Assembly (NCBI GenBank): GCA_032717465.1
Contig: CM064671.1
Location: 55,275,491-55,339,490 of the forward strand
Source of the DNA: Coenobita brevimanus
Taxonomy: Eukaryota; Arthropoda; Malacostraca; Decapoda; Coenobitidae
DNA: 64,000 bases
Direction: 5' to 3'
This document shows positions 1 to 11,977 of this stretch, piece by piece. The notes beneath the pieces are model-generated. The model worked only from the letters and a program-made list of their open reading frames with translations, did no database searches and was not told where the DNA came from. Within the stretch, counting starts at the first letter, position 1, and each line of letters begins with the position of its first letter. A program made the position numbers and the translations under genes.

Positions 1-914
1 CGCTGATGCGGAAGTCGTCTGTATAATCTTCTACACGCACCTACAAGTAGCGGCAGTCTTCATCCTACAACGAGTAAATCACAAGAAAAAAGGACCAAGA
101 ATACATCAAGAAAGAAAGAAAACAAACAAACAAACAAACAAACAAACGAAGAGTGAGAGACGACTCACAACTCATAACCACCAAACCTCACCCTCCTCTT
201 GCTGCTACATCCACCCAACCCCCACCGCCTACGCAGGTGTGAAGAGGTCAAATTACATAGAAAAATCTCTGGATATCAAAACCTTGCATCACAGCTCCTA
301 GATTTATATCCTTTTTTTTTTTTTTAACCCTATTTACTAGTCTCTTGTTCTTGATTGCATGCTATCCGATGTTGGCGCTACTAAATATGGATCACTTGTC
401 AAAAATTAACTTTGCAAATACAAGATAACGTTAGCATTAAAAGCTGAATGACCAGTTGATAACAATATTGCCAGCTGGTAAAGAGCTGCAGATTTTGAAG
501 ATGCATGAGATACATATACTGTAAAATGTTAAATTATTACTAGTAAATATGTGTTAAGTTTTTGAAGGAAAGTAATTTTACGTGAAAAAAAAAGTTGAAA
601 GAGCATAAGTGAACACTAAGTAATCCAGAGGTATCCAGACTAAATAAAAAAATAATGATTACCAAAATCTAAAAAGAAAGCAGAATGGTCGCTATACGGC
701 TCGGCCGCATGAAACTGGTATACATCTGTGCAAACAGTCATGGTGGTTAATAAATATAAAAAAGTAGAAGGTCCCCAAATTATTGTATTTATGAAGTGTG
801 ACCTTTGACCCAAAACATCCTTTTATAAGTTTGAAATAAAAATATAACAGAAATAAGGACACCCAAAGCATTCGCCCTCGAAGTCGTATCGCCCTCCATC
901 AATTCAAAAAAAAA

Positions 915-1329
915 ATCGTTAATCCTCTGGCAATCGGAGGCATGTCATTGGAGGTTCGACAAGCTAATCATTTCAAGCCTGATATCCAAGGATACTGCCC
1001 ACAAAGTCTGCATATAATTTGCCCATTTGCAAAGATATTTCAGTAACAGGAAGAGACACACAGACGCAGACAATTACATCATCACCTCGCTAAGTGGACA
1101 ACACAATACTATGGCAAAATCAGAAAAAGTCTATAAATCTCGTCCACCAAGTTTTACTGTCTCTTTGCATTCCTGTCTTAAAAATGAACTAGATCGGTAA
1201 TCCTCTAGCAACTGGAGGCAAATCATTGCAGCTTTGCCAAAATCTAATAAGCTGAAGCCACATTTCCCATGATACTGCCCACAACGTTTGGATACAATTA
1301 CCCCCCTTGATTTTGAAATATCTTGATAA

Positions 1330-1407
<78 letters not shown>

Positions 1408-1440
1408 GATGTGGGTGGTTACATAATCGCCTCGCTAGGT
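915..1440. repeat. Diverged tandem duplication containing a (CA)n tract
   Basis: The segment starting near 917 (TTAATCCTCTGGCAATCGGA) recurs near 1195 (TAATCCTCTAGCAACTGGAG). Both copies continue with ATACTGCCCACAA and end near a CATCACCTCGCTA / CATAATCGCCTCGCTA motif. The second copy has a (CA)n expansion at 1332-1405 that the first copy lacks. A shorter related piece (CCTAGCAACTGGAGGTA) lies at 14150, also upstream of a (CA)n tract, so this looks like a dispersed repeat that carries CA tracts. Its class is not known. Confidence 0.6.
1332..1405. repeat. (CA)n microsatellite
   Basis: Uninterrupted AC dinucleotide run of about 37 units. The long Cys-Val reading frames over it on the minus strand are an artefact of the repeat. 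Confidence 0.97.
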
Positions 1441-1760
1441 GAGAGAAAGTATCGGGTCTGCGGGTAATGACCCAAGTAACAAATATGCCCTGTGCCAAGT
1501 ATGAAGCAAATTTGTGAAGAAATAAAAGAATGTCAACAAGGTGAAAAGTACTTGGAAGAAAGAAAGAAGAGCAATAAAAAGCAACTGAGTAAATACATCA
1601 GGTCTCTTTACTGTGGTGTGGGGACCTAAGAATGTTACAGTACGAAGGAATTAATTAACATCTAATAACATCTAATTTGGGCTTTGCACAAACTAGATGT
1701 TATTTAATACAGCTACAATCTAATATTGACGTTACCATCGCAGTGATAAGATTAACTTAC

Positions 1761-1997
1761 TACATATAAGATGACTGGCATAGTAAGCAGAACGATCAAG
1801 GTAGCGACCCACACTTTCCCCACGAATGGATAGTAAAGATTGAGCCAGTTGGTGACAAGCTTGGGCTTAGCCATAGCGAAGCAGTAGAACCCATAAGTGT
1901 AGCCCACGGTGAAATCAATGTTCTCCAAATCATGGTAGAGGAATGTGTGGTATACCGGGACTGCCAGGACCTTACGTTGAGAGGTGAGATCCACTCC
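1761..1997 (-). CDS. Ionotropic receptor exon: end of lobe S1 and transmembrane segment 1
   Basis: This 79-codon exon starts after the acceptor AAATGGCAG and ends before the donor GTAAGT, phase 0 at both ends. Near its middle it reads DFTVGYTYGFYCFAMAKPK, the DFT...YE...MAKP stretch typical of decapod divergent IRs, followed by WLNLYYPF and a hydrophobic helix VWVATLIVLLTMPVILYV that matches TM1. Joined to the exon at 4962-5148 it gives an uninterrupted lobe S1 with no sign of a missing exon. A (TC)n tract lies about 35 bases upstream of the exon in the intron. The rest of the channel (pore, TM2, TM3, S2) is not in this exon. Confidence 0.85.
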
Positions 1998-2030
1998 CTG
2001 CCATTTATTACACGATTTAATGAAGTGAAT

Positions 2031-2032
<2 letters not shown>

Positions 2033-2099
<67 letters not shown>
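2033..2099. repeat. (CT)n microsatellite
   Basis: CT run of about 33 units with one TTT interruption near the start. On the minus strand it is a purine (GA)n tract about 35 bases upstream of the acceptor of the 1761-1997 exon. Confidence 0.95.
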
Positions 2100-2102
<3 letters not shown>

Positions 2103-2954
2103 CAGTATTTTTGTACCTCTATATTTATATGTATCTTTCAGCATATCTAGAACTTGTAGGTTCCTTAGAATTCACAATGAAATTAAGGTATTGAAGCGGC
2201 TGTAGAGGATGTGTGTTATATTGGACTCGGTAGAGCTGTACAATGCGAGGTAATTCCAACTTCCTGCATAGGTCGACACATGAGTCCTTCCAAGTTAGAT
2301 GAGATTAAAGAAGGCTATGAAGAAGATTGAGGATTGATGGGTAACAAGAGTACAGGCTTTATTTACACAGTATGAGTTATTGGTGTTTCCACCACCTCAT
2401 GTAATACGACACACAGTAGTCAATTTACGTCCAGCCTTCCAAATGTACTTCTAGCCAAGCGAACAGGTACAAAAGAGGAAACAGACTTAACAAGGAATCT
2501 GTGGTCTTGATTATGTCTCTGGAACTAGTCACACGCTATCCTTTTTTTTTTTTAATGTTACTGGAAGTTTGGTGCTGAAGTGTATTTAACTTAACAATCA
2601 GGCTGTCATAATTCACTCTTAGCTGAATAAAAAAGTCTGACAATACCATGAACAAAATGCTTAGGTGCAATGATCATGAGATGTTAATTGTGACAATATT
2701 AACAGCCACATACCTGTGACTCACCCAGCTGAATAAAAACAATCGTAGGTTTAGATAGAATGCAGTGCTAGACAGAACGCGACCGTGAGAGTCAATATAT
2801 CTCTTGGAAAGATCTCACTGCAAAAGAATACCCTTGAGTTCCCGGTTATTTATTTATTTTTTCCTCCAGCGGCCATAATTCACCCTATGTAAATATAGAA
2901 TGCATCCTCCATAACGCACCAGATTGATTACGAACTTTGGTCCAACACTGATAA

Positions 2955-3034
<80 letters not shown>
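2955..3034. repeat. (CA)n microsatellite
   Basis: About 40 uninterrupted AC units inside a receptor intron. Confidence 0.97.
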
Positions 3035-3035
<1 letters not shown>

Positions 3036-3110
3036 GATATGTACATATCTGACTGTCTTTTACATCTGGGCACAAAAGCGCGATGGGGTTATGTGTTTGG
3101 CTCGGTTTTT

Positions 3111-3139
3111 ATTCCACTTCGTTTTTCACGAAGTGGAAT
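3111..3139. repeat. Perfect short palindrome (12-bp arms)
   Basis: ATTCCACTTCGT, five bases, then ACGAAGTGGAAT: a perfect inverted repeat with a TTTTC loop. The sequence after it, with repeated CCGTTAGTCCGTATGTCCGT words, resembles the inside of dispersed inverted-end elements such as that at 61477, so this may be one end of a decayed MITE. No partner end was found. Confidence 0.7.
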
Positions 3140-3717
3140 CTTAGATTAAGTCATGTTTACGTCCGTTAGTCCGTATGTCCGTTCTACGCTGTCTCATAGT
3201 TTGTATGATTTTAGGGCCATATAGGAGCCTGATACCCGTCTTTTCGAAATTTAGAAAATATCCAAGATGGCCGAATTTTACCCAGTTTTCTAGTTTTGAA
3301 ACTTTAAATCCTTTATATCTGCTTTACTTTAGCAGATAGGATTACACGTTGTAACGAATTGGAATATAGTCTTCCTGGGACTTGTTTGTTTTCTGTTTCT
3401 TCGCATATTAGGAAAAATAATATATATTGTACAAAATTGTACCAAACTTACCATATCGGCTGATGGCCATCAGAGAAATACTCGTAGATGATTAAATCTT
3501 AGCAGAAAAAAGGTCCCAAGTCATAGCGTAAAGGCAATCTCAGCTTAGTCGGTTTTGATACGATTTTGACAAAGTTTTGTGGAAGAGCTGAGGGACAGGA
3601 GGAGATGGAGTGATTCAGGTTTGTGAACAATTGGTCTGAGATAAAGGATACAGGGTTGGATCAAATGTTTGGCTTTTATATTATATTCTTATGTATTTAA
3701 TGAATGACAAACCTGGT

Positions 3718-4309
3718 AGTGTGATGAGTAAGGATGGAACTTTGGGGGATGAAGTACGTGAAAGGGTACAGCAGGGAGGGAAGGTTGTTGGCACACTGAA
3801 AGCAGTGATGAGAAATAGGGAGGTGAGTATGGAAGTTAAGAAGTCTCTGCATGATGGTATTGTGATCCCTACCCTGACGTATGGAAGCGAGGCGTGGACC
3901 TTGCAAGAGGGGAACAAGTCAAGAGTGAGAGCAGTGGAAATGAGTTACTTGAGAGGAGCATGTGGAGTGACATGGAGGGACAGGTTGACGAATGAAGAAG
4001 TGAAGGAACGTTGTGGGGTAGATGTGGATGTGGTTGAAAAGATTAGGAGAAATACACTGAGGTGGTTTGGACATGTGGAGAGGATGGAGAGTGAAAGACT
4101 GACTAAGAGGGTGTATGTGGGTGAGGTGGAGGGAGGGAGAGGGAGGGGTAGACCGAGGATGAGGTGGAGGGATGGAGTTGAGAGGTATATGAGGGAGGGG
4201 GGGGTGAGTTGGGGGGAGGGGAGTCATATGGTGGGTGACAGAGTGACTTGGAGGCGTTTTGTCTGCGGCCACCCTTTGCGGGATTAGGGCGTCGGGCTAT
4301 AGATAGATA
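3718..4309 (+). mobile_element. 5'-truncated LINE (family A), 3' end only, with 12-bp target duplication
   Basis: An open frame (3718-4287) encodes the last 190 or so residues of a LINE polyprotein: a reverse transcriptase thumb region and the tail with [18 protein letters not shown] and GRGRPRMRW. The same tail occurs at 34.9-35.3 kb and 44.3-44.7 kb. The insertion is bounded by identical GACAAACCTGGT copies at 3706-3717 and 4310-4321, and the 3' end is a short ATAGATAGATAG tail, so both edges are exact. The copy is 5' truncated; it lies in a receptor intron in the opposite orientation to the gene. Its unbroken frame and perfect target duplication suggest a fairly young insertion. Confidence 0.9.
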
Positions 4310-4842
4310 GACAAACCTGGTGGAAGGGTTTACGGCTAGCCGAGGATGAAGAAAATCTAATGTTAGAACGAAATATCCAAAATCAAGACGATAAGATAAA
4401 GGGATATATAACACTTTTGACACAATTTAAACCAATCTTGGTGGATGGTCAAGTATGAATGGAGTGATTCTATTTTGAGCTCAGTATTCCAAAGGTCATG
4501 GGCGCAAGGCAAGAGATATTTTTAATTACTCAGAACACCTTTTACTTGTACAAGAAATAAGTTTACCATCCCCAGCACATTTGTTCACTCTGTATACTTC
4601 TCATCATTTTCACCTTTTTCACCAAAGAATGGGGTGGGAATGGATTCAGCAACAAGGAGTGAGAAGGTACAAGAGAGGAAGCACAGCGAACAGTATGCCC
4701 AGTGTGAATAGATCATATAGTAATTTATACATACATGATTCATATCCCTGGAATCCTGTTTCCATCTCAAATGCCGAACCATCTTCAGTCCAAGCTCTCT
4801 CCACAAAGTATCATCAGGTCATGTTAATGGTTAAAAAAGTTA

Positions 4843-4915
4843 TCCCCCCCCAAAAAAAAATAAAAAGCCTCGTCTTATTTTTTCCTTTTTTTTTTTTTTT
4901 TTGGGGGGGGGGGTC
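4843..4915. repeat. Homopolymer cluster (C8, A9, T18, G11)
   Basis: CCCCCCCC AAAAAAAAA followed 25 bases later by a long T run and a G run, just 3' of the receptor exon at 4962. It lies in the intron immediately beyond the donor site. Confidence 0.8.
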
Positions 4916-4961
4916 TTAGCAGCTTATGGTAACAGCCATAATCTTGCTTGTGTGTTTTTAC

Positions 4962-5148
4962 CTCCTTCCAGATTTTGATGGGTAAAACGTCGAAGGTAAA
5001 ATTCATTGCCTGAGCCACAGCGTCAAAAAGCAAGTAATCTATCCCTGAGCGGTGAATCACTACCCGGCCATCTGGGGTGATCTCCTGCCTCTCCATCCAT
5101 AGGGGTTTGTAGGGTGTTGCCGCCACTCTGGCTCTAGCACCGTGGAAA
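4962..5148 (-). CDS. Ionotropic receptor exon: ligand-binding lobe S1
   Basis: The acceptor is TTTTCCCCAACAG and the donor is GTAAAA. The first base completes a split Asn codon (AA from the exon at 8398 plus T), followed by 62 codons. The start reads FHGARARVAATPYKPLW, the conserved start of the IR ligand-binding domain (F-x-N-F-x-G-A ... T-x-x-P-x-x-P-x-W in the family). Then follow ITPDGRVVIHRSGIDYLLFD, with the G-x-D-x-x-L-F/L motif where the alpha-carboxyl of the ligand would be held, and AMNFTFDVLP. The usual S1 arginine that follows the G-x-D block is not evident, as is common in divergent IRs. Confidence 0.88.
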
Positions 5149-5286
5149 CTGTTGGGGAAAAACATGGCTTGTATTACCACCTGTACCACAAGTGTGCACC
5201 ATGTTAACCCTTTCTCTAAGATGAAGCTCTTTTGTTATTATTTTTTCCTTGATCTTTCTTCCAAAAGATTTCAATCAGATAAGAGA

Positions 5287-5289
<3 letters not shown>

Positions 5290-5361
<72 letters not shown>
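5290..5361. repeat. (TA)n microsatellite
   Basis: About 36 uninterrupted TA units in a receptor intron. Confidence 0.97.
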
Positions 5362-5365
<4 letters not shown>

Positions 5366-6239
5366 TACGGAACAGAGAGAGATAATGAACACTTCAAGTG
5401 AGAATACTAAAATCACTACTGTCCCGCAAAGTTCCAGGTTCAAAACAAAAGACTTAGGTAAAATTACAAGTTAAAGTTTAATGCTCAAACTAACAACTAA
5501 ACATTCAGGACTCATAAGGATAATGTAATGGCAAAACAGGTTACATATATGGTTAACTGGAATAGCCTCTATTTACACGAATTTAGCAAGAGCAAATTTA
5601 TCTAAGTCAGCCCTGATAAAATGAGAAAATCGGATAATGCTCAGTTAAAGCAAGATATAATATTATTACAGATACAAAATATTACTAATACTGGCTGACA
5701 GCATGGAACCAATATGAATCATAAAAACTTTACCAGGCATACGAATTAACGCCTTAGGCTATACAGTACAAGAAAAATGGTAATAACACTTATACTCAAA
5801 TTATACTGCAGCTAGATGGCTGGAGACTTCCTGAGCACTCACAAAAATAATAATATACTGTACAGGGGAGGACAGAGATGTGAACAGAATGAGGAGTAGA
5901 TCTAAGTGGCAACTAATGCAGAGACTGAGCTCATTATATAGGGGGCCGGCAGAGCTTGATTCAACTTGTAAGAAGGACGCACAAATGAAGGCATAGGGGA
6001 CAAAGAGTTGACAATCCTGCTCTGAACAACCTGAAAGAACTACTTTCTCTACTATAAGGGGGAGAAGGGGGGAGTGAGGTAGAATACACAAGCCTGGTCA
6101 CTATGGAAGCCACGTGGCGAATCGTGAACAAACATGCAGCATACTGTACATTAGGATCATACAAAGGATGATGCAATCGTGAACAAAACTGTATCATAAG
6201 TTAGAATTATACAAGGGATGATGAAATCATAGGCTATGT

Positions 6240-6240
<1 letters not shown>
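5362..6240. other. Intron sequence without recognised content
   Basis: No element or exon was recognised. Reading frames on the minus strand at 5801-6197 have no recognisable domain. Confidence 0.5.
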
Positions 6241-6337
<97 letters not shown>

Positions 6338-6349
6338 CATAGGCTATGT

Positions 6350-6396
<47 letters not shown>

Positions 6397-6402
6397 CTAT
6401 GT

Positions 6403-6470
<68 letters not shown>
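6228..6470. repeat. Compound (TA)n array split by a repeated 13-bp word
   Basis: Three (TA)n tracts (about 6244-6335, 6355-6392 and 6407-6466) are each preceded by the same word AGGCTATGTAACA. The whole block [AGGCTATGTAACA + (TA)n] has therefore been copied three times, most simply by slippage or unequal exchange of a larger unit. Confidence 0.9.
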
Positions 6471-7364
6471 CAGTCTTTAACGGTAGTAAGGGTTATCGTA
6501 TCCACCATGAATCTATCTGAACCATAAGCATCATTGAAAGTCTATAAAAGAAATCATAGTTTTGTATAATTATAATCACCTGCACCACTTCACCCACAAG
6601 ACCTCGTTTGTGGTATAATCTGTCTTATATCACACTCATTTGTTTAACTATCCATCAGCAAGAGCTTGTAGGTTGAAAATACCACTCGCATACTATGACG
6701 GTGAAAATTGGATAATAACTCACAGACTGTTACATTAACATCTGCACTAGTCTAGATAGTTTATTGTAGTTGCAGCGAGTAAACTTTTTATTTTTCTAAT
6801 TTTTTTACTTCTCATCCATAAGGCCTTCTAGGCAGCTCATAACAGAAGAACCGCAGCACTGTTAAAGCCGTGCAGGAATAAGACAGCTCGTTACATTGCT
6901 CGTTATTTGGGGCCTGTAAGTAGTTAATGCCACTTGAGTCGTTGCATTACAGGAACTAAGATTACAGTCTAACATGCAGGGGTTGTTACGAGTTTTGGAA
7001 GGGTAAACTACCGAGTGACTGAATATAGTACAAAATTTTGTCCTTTCAAAAACAGGACCTAATTATGATGGACTTCTTGTGCTAAAATGAAAATTACTTC
7101 ATCCTTGGCTAGCCTAAAACCATTCCATCAAGTATGGTCCAAATTAAAAATAACAATACATTTGACTTTGCTTTTTAACCTTTACCTCAGAATAGTTCTT
7201 TACAACCAAGGACCATAATTTTTATGACTTGTTTTATGTATTTCTATGACTATTTTATAAAAGAGGACCGAAATTCATTCTTTTACCTGGAAGAACAATA
7301 TATGTACCAACGAATGTGGAAAAACGTTGAACTTACAGTTCTTCTCCTCTTATGTACTATTGTA

Positions 7365-7808
7365 GGCAATATAGGCACAAGTATTATTATATCTCATATC
7401 ACAATGTGCCGGATGTAGTGTCTGCTGGAGACACACAGCTTCACACTAGGAATGTCAATCAACATGATGTATATCCACAAAACTGTTGTCCCAGACCATC
7501 AAGAATGTCTTAACACATGATGTATCTCAAACAATCCCTTTGTAATATGTATATAATATTCCATATTATGTTATGACAATATGTACTGTCGTTGCCACGA
7601 CAGCTTTGCGTGATTGAGCGATATGTAGGCACTATAAGCACTACCATATAATGTCATATCACAATGTGCAGGATGTAGTGTCTACTGGAGACATACACAG
7701 CTTCTCACTAGAATTCTCAATCCACATGATGTATATCCACAAAAGTGTTGTCCCAGACCGTGAAGAATGTCTTAACACATGACGTATCTCAAACAATCTC
7801 TTTGTAGT
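7365..7808. repeat. Direct duplication of about 185 bp, two copies about 260 bp apart
   Basis: The copy at about 7365-7543 (with ATATCACAATGTGCCGGATG and AAGAATGTCTTAACACATGA) recurs at about 7624-7808 with roughly nine in ten bases alike. It includes CACATGATGTATATCCACAA, present in both copies. Between the copies is a short unique piece with an imperfect palindrome (CTGTCG..CGACAG). No coding function is apparent. Confidence 0.85.
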
Positions 7809-8397
7809 CCAGACGACAAACAATGTTCTGACGTATTCAAACACGTGGGGCAACCAGCTCTAGCCTATTAGTGCACGTGAATGGAAATCTACCAGACACT
7901 ACATCACACACAGACATCCCCTCCGAGCCGTATATACAGTAATGTCAGAGAGATTCCCTTCAAGTCAGAAGGGGTTAGAGAGAGTCCGAGACTATGATCC
8001 AGGGCAGAAGGCAGGAGACAGGGTCAGCTAGGAGGTTTGCCGTCAAACTACATGACGCTGTCAATTACACTTAAATATAACTCTGTAAAATAAGCTCCGT
8101 AACCCAAGAGTGCTCTGTAACTCACCTCACTTGTGATACACATAGGGGGAAGGTGAGAAAGAGAGACCTACCTATTCACTCTACCCGACATTGCACCACG
8201 TTACTAAGCAATGGGAAGTTCGAGCCATACGTCACCTCATGACTTTATACTGTCGGTGCTTCGACAATCTATAATTACGACCAGCCTCCCTATCTCTGTA
8301 CGTCTAGTTACAGCTAAGTTCATCAATACTGGCAGCAGCAGTGAACAACGGTAAACTACGATAAACTACGCTGATCGATGCTAAGCGATATACTTAC

Positions 8398-8526
8398 TTA
8401 TCATACTTCTCTGGAAAAAGAGGGTAATCAGATGAAAAGGTTAGTCCTCCGTGGCTGGTCCATGAAGCCACCTGTAAAACTTCGGCTCCGTTGGGTCCGA
8501 ATGGTAGGTGTGCATAAACATTATAT
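8398..8526 (-). CDS. Ionotropic receptor exon: linker between amino-terminal domain and lobe S1
   Basis: A 129-base exon, acceptor TTTACGTTACAG and donor GTAAGT. The first base finishes a Gly codon begun in the exon at 13659, and the last two bases (AA) begin the Asn finished at 5148. It encodes HLPFGPNGAEVLQVASWT and then PLFPEKYDN; the pattern x-HLP(F/Y)xPxGAxVxxVASWTxxxGL...PLFPEKF is a hallmark of decapod divergent IRs. It is short and shows up only when the minus strand is read between splice sites. The exact phase match on both sides is strong support. Confidence 0.87.
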
Positions 8527-9235
8527 CTGTAACGTAAAAAATGCTTCATTACAAAACATTTTTAATCGTTGTTTGATAGGAAGCAGACAAATAATTTTAG
8601 TACAATCAATTATCCAACATCATTGCCTATATATTTATTGATTACAATTTTCCAAATGATCTTTGGGACTGCAGAGAAATATCCAACATTATTATTATTT
8701 CTTTTTTAGAAAATTATAACCTTAATGACAGATACCTTAATTTATGGGAAATAATTACAAAAAATAAGCTTTCTCCTTCCCTGAAAGGTGAGTATAAACC
8801 ATATATATGGTAACCTACTTTACACTATGCACTAGAACACCTTACTGCATAATATTGCCATACCATTTCGATGAGTCTATAAAGGAAGGAGATTTTAATT
8901 TGGTTCTACTTATCCTTATGTATGGGATGCACAATCATCAACGGCAAGAATACATTCCATAATGATAATGTAACTGTAAAGTAAAACATGATTCAAGGAA
9001 AACTTTATCTTCTTCCGATCGTTTAAGTCAGCTCCTGAGAAACCTTGCGAATTGGAAGGTTTATACAGAGTCTTGGTTAACCTCCTCATAATCGGGGAGA
9101 ATTTTCTCAAGTAAAAAAAAAATGTCTGGGATGACCTAGAAGCAAACTAAAAAGACGTTCTCTGTATGAAGCAGTTAAGAATACAATCATTCATGGAAAC
9201 ATTAGTGGACTACGACTAGGTCCATGGTCCGTTAA

Positions 9236-9994
9236 CCCGTGGCATCCCGTCGACGTGAATTAACGTCCACACATTTTGTCACTGCCAATCACGTCGATGT
9301 ACATAAACACGAATCAATTGCAAGGTCCCTAATTTGCACCATTTTCAATTTTTGCAAGTGATTTTTGGCACGTATACACGGGACACCTTCCTCTACAAGA
9401 TGCCAGGCAGTGACAATGCCTTACCCAGCATGACCTCCTCCCTCCCCTGCATGCCCTTTTCTCAGCAATTCACCTGTTATCAGTGACCTGGCCAGTAAAG
9501 CCATGTCATGCTACGGTATGAAATTCAGGGCCAGAGTGATTCCCCAATCGATGACAATGTGGAGGACAAACATTAGAGGAAGAAACAGTCAGAAATGATG
9601 ATCAGGTAATGTGGCAAAAAAAGGTCAGGAATGGTGATGAGTTAGTGAGTGAAACAATGCTTATAATGCCTATATTACCGTTTGAAAACCAATATACTCT
9701 CGTACTACATATAAATTCGTACCAAATAAATAAATAAATACCGTTTATGAGTGGTGTGGAATAGTTATCCTCCCATAGAACTCGTTTTCTTTGCAGCCAG
9801 TCTGATAGAAAACCCTGTAAGGGAAGGAGGAACTCCTACCTGGATCGGGAATTTTAAACCTCAGGTGAGCGATTTCTCTAAGAATTTTCGATGATTCTCA
9901 TCAAAAGCGAAGGTTTGAGCCAAAAAAAAAAATTTCCAAAAATGGTCGGGATTGGGGGGAGTCAGTGGTGGAAAAGTTGTAGGGATGGGGCGGG
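9236..9994 (+). mobile_element. Non-autonomous piggyBac-like element P1
   Basis: It is bounded by TTAA on both sides (9232-9235 and 9995-9998). The ends are inverted: CCCGTGGCATCCC at the left, and GGGATGGGGCGGG at the right, whose complement is CCCGCCCCATCCC. TTAA target duplications and ends starting with CCC are the signature of the piggyBac superfamily. Inside, near 9390-9660, is a decayed frame beginning ATGCCAGGCAGTGACAATGC that is shared with P2 and P3 and resembles an acidic transposase N-terminus, but no catalytic domain is present. At 759 bp it cannot encode a transposase. It lies in a receptor intron. Confidence 0.82.
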
Positions 9995-10255
9995 TTAAAC
10001 CACCGTTATTTTGCACAGATTCTAGAAATGCTCCTATCCCATTTCCGAAGCATATTGTACAGAAACCCTATTGCAGTTAAACAATGATAATTCATTTAAT
10101 GTGGTTTAGTCCTGTTTGCTGTTGTAGTTTTCCTCTAAGCATCATATATAAAAATATATATTACTTTTATTACAAATATGAGACTGGATTTATTTACTCA
10201 GCACTCATTTCCTTTACCTGTTAAGTATCACGTGACAGAATTACAGAACCATTAG

Positions 10256-11520
10256 TCTCATCAGCCAGCAGGCAAATTGATGCTGAAAGTTATCTTAAAC
10301 AAGCTGAAACTGCACATGGAAGAAGTAATTGCTGAAGAACATGATGGATTCTGTAGTGAGTAGAGTACAACGGAACAGATTTTCAATTTACGAGTTCTGT
10401 GTGAGAATGAGTCCACATCAACAGGATCTCTACCATGTGTCATAGACATCAATAAAGCATTCAGCATGGTGTGGCACAATGTGCTGTTGGCAACAGTGAA
10501 GAAGTACAACATGGGCCAGAAGCTGATCCAAACTATCAATCAGCTTCACACAAAGGCCACCAGAGTGGTACTTGTTCAACGCACAGCAGGAGAGTGGTTC
10601 CATACAGCAGTAAGAGTCCGCCAAGGCTGTCTCTGATCATCGACTGTTCAACATTTTTGGATCGAAACATTACATGCCTTGGAAGACCATGCTGGAACAG
10701 TCAACATTGGAGGATATACCACCACAAACCTCAGGTTCGCCGATAATATCAATGGGCTGGCTGGAAATGAAGAGAAAAACTACTGGTTGGTGAATCGCCT
10801 AGATGAATCATGTGCTGATATGGCATGGCAATCAGCACAGAAAAAAACAAAGATGGTGACGGTCAGCACAAAGCCAAATGAGACAAAGATCACAGTCAGT
10901 GGAAAAGAACTACTGTAGATAATGTGAACTAGTTCAATATACCTTGACATAATCATTCAAAATGAATCGAAGATTAAAGTCCTAGCACAAACTGTAGAAT
11001 CATCATCAGCAATTGCAAAACTCAAACCAGTCTGAAGAGATAGGAATACCTCTATCCAGCCCAAACTAAAATTTTGTCATGCACTTGTACAATCCATTTT
11101 CCTGTATGCATATTAATAATAGATACTAGCAGCAGAACTGCAAAGGAAGATCAAAGTAATGGAGATGAGATGCTTCACAAGATTTCTCAGCATCTCCTAT
11201 ATGGGGCATTGTCAGAAAGGAAGACGTTCACAGAATCATCTTGCAACATGAGAATCATTATTAAGACTGGATGACCATGGTAAGGAAAAGAAAACTGAAG
11301 TGGTATTAGCATCTGACCAAATCATCCAGACTCTCAAAGATCATTCTCCATGGAATAGTACAAGGTTATGAGAAGACAGGGTAGACAGAGGCAGCAGTGT
11401 GCGAATAACAGCTGAGTGGATCCAGAAGAGCTTTGCCGCAACACAGGCAGTTGACCTCAACCGTCAGTGGTGGAGACAGCTTGTGCAACAGTTATCATTG
11501 TAGTGCCCCCACGACCCTGG
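10256..11520 (+). pseudogene. Decayed LINE reverse transcriptase (family D)
   Basis: Several overlapping frames together show reverse transcriptase landmarks in order: IDINKAFSMVWHNVLL near 10448, VRVRQGCL near 10610, and LRFADNINGLAG near 10731 in the place of the catalytic FADD box. The second Asp is replaced by Asn and many frameshifts separate the pieces, so the copy is dead. The 3' part (QLRRQW-like WWRQLVQQ near 11470) is also recognisable. The family differs from the LINEs at 3.7, 32-35, 36-38 and 41-44 kb. It sits in a receptor intron, on the opposite strand to the gene. Confidence 0.8.
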
Positions 11521-11977
11521 TGAGCTGTGGGATATGTGACGGTGATAATGGTGACGTGTTAACTTGATGGTATTAGAAGAGTCTAGCTGGATAAAATTTA
11601 CCAGAGCAGTGTTTAGGTACTCTTATATATTTTGAAGTTAAATACTTGTAAATGGAGAATGTTGTGTGGTCTTAAGATACTCAGATCATAAATTTGCACC
11701 CCAAATGTGGCTCGTTGAAGGGCAAGATTGTTGACTAATATCTGATCCAAAATGAAACAACTAATCACCATAAAAAATAAAAAAAAACTGCATAATTAAG
11801 TGACTCTGAGCCTTGCATCACTAATGGAAAAATTTGTCTGTGCTGGGAAACACTACACTCGGTTGAAGGTAGCCTAAAGGCCAACCATATGTGAAGAATG
11901 TAAGGTTGCTATACTTCTACCCATAAAGTTAATGCAAATTTACTCTGTGCCTGACCATAGGGCACCCTCAGGTTTAT

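Larger units (their letters stand above)
1..1760. other. Non-coding stretch 3' of the last receptor exon in the window
   Basis: No exon, RNA gene or conserved coding frame was recognised here. The receptor gene on the minus strand must continue leftwards because its last visible exon ends at a GTAAGT donor, but no exon for transmembrane segments 2 and 3 could be found, so they probably lie beyond position 1. Contents are AT-rich sequence, an (AAAC)n-like run near 124-148, a diverged duplication at 915-1440 and a (CA)n tract. Confidence 0.6.

Noticed and set aside
1131..1498. Cys-Val-rich proteins over (CA)n and (TG)n tracts, here and at 2854, 14241 and 58338
   Set aside because: Dinucleotide repeats give open frames by default; no coding signal outside the repeat.
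1..1760. Exon for transmembrane segments 2 and 3 of the receptor
   Set aside because: No frame with the expected hydrophobic pair and splice sites was seen; probably outside the window.
4585..4806. Minus-strand frame near 4.6-4.8 kb as a receptor exon
   Set aside because: The exons at 4962 and 1761 join in phase and the ligand-binding lobe reads without a gap, so no exon is needed between them.
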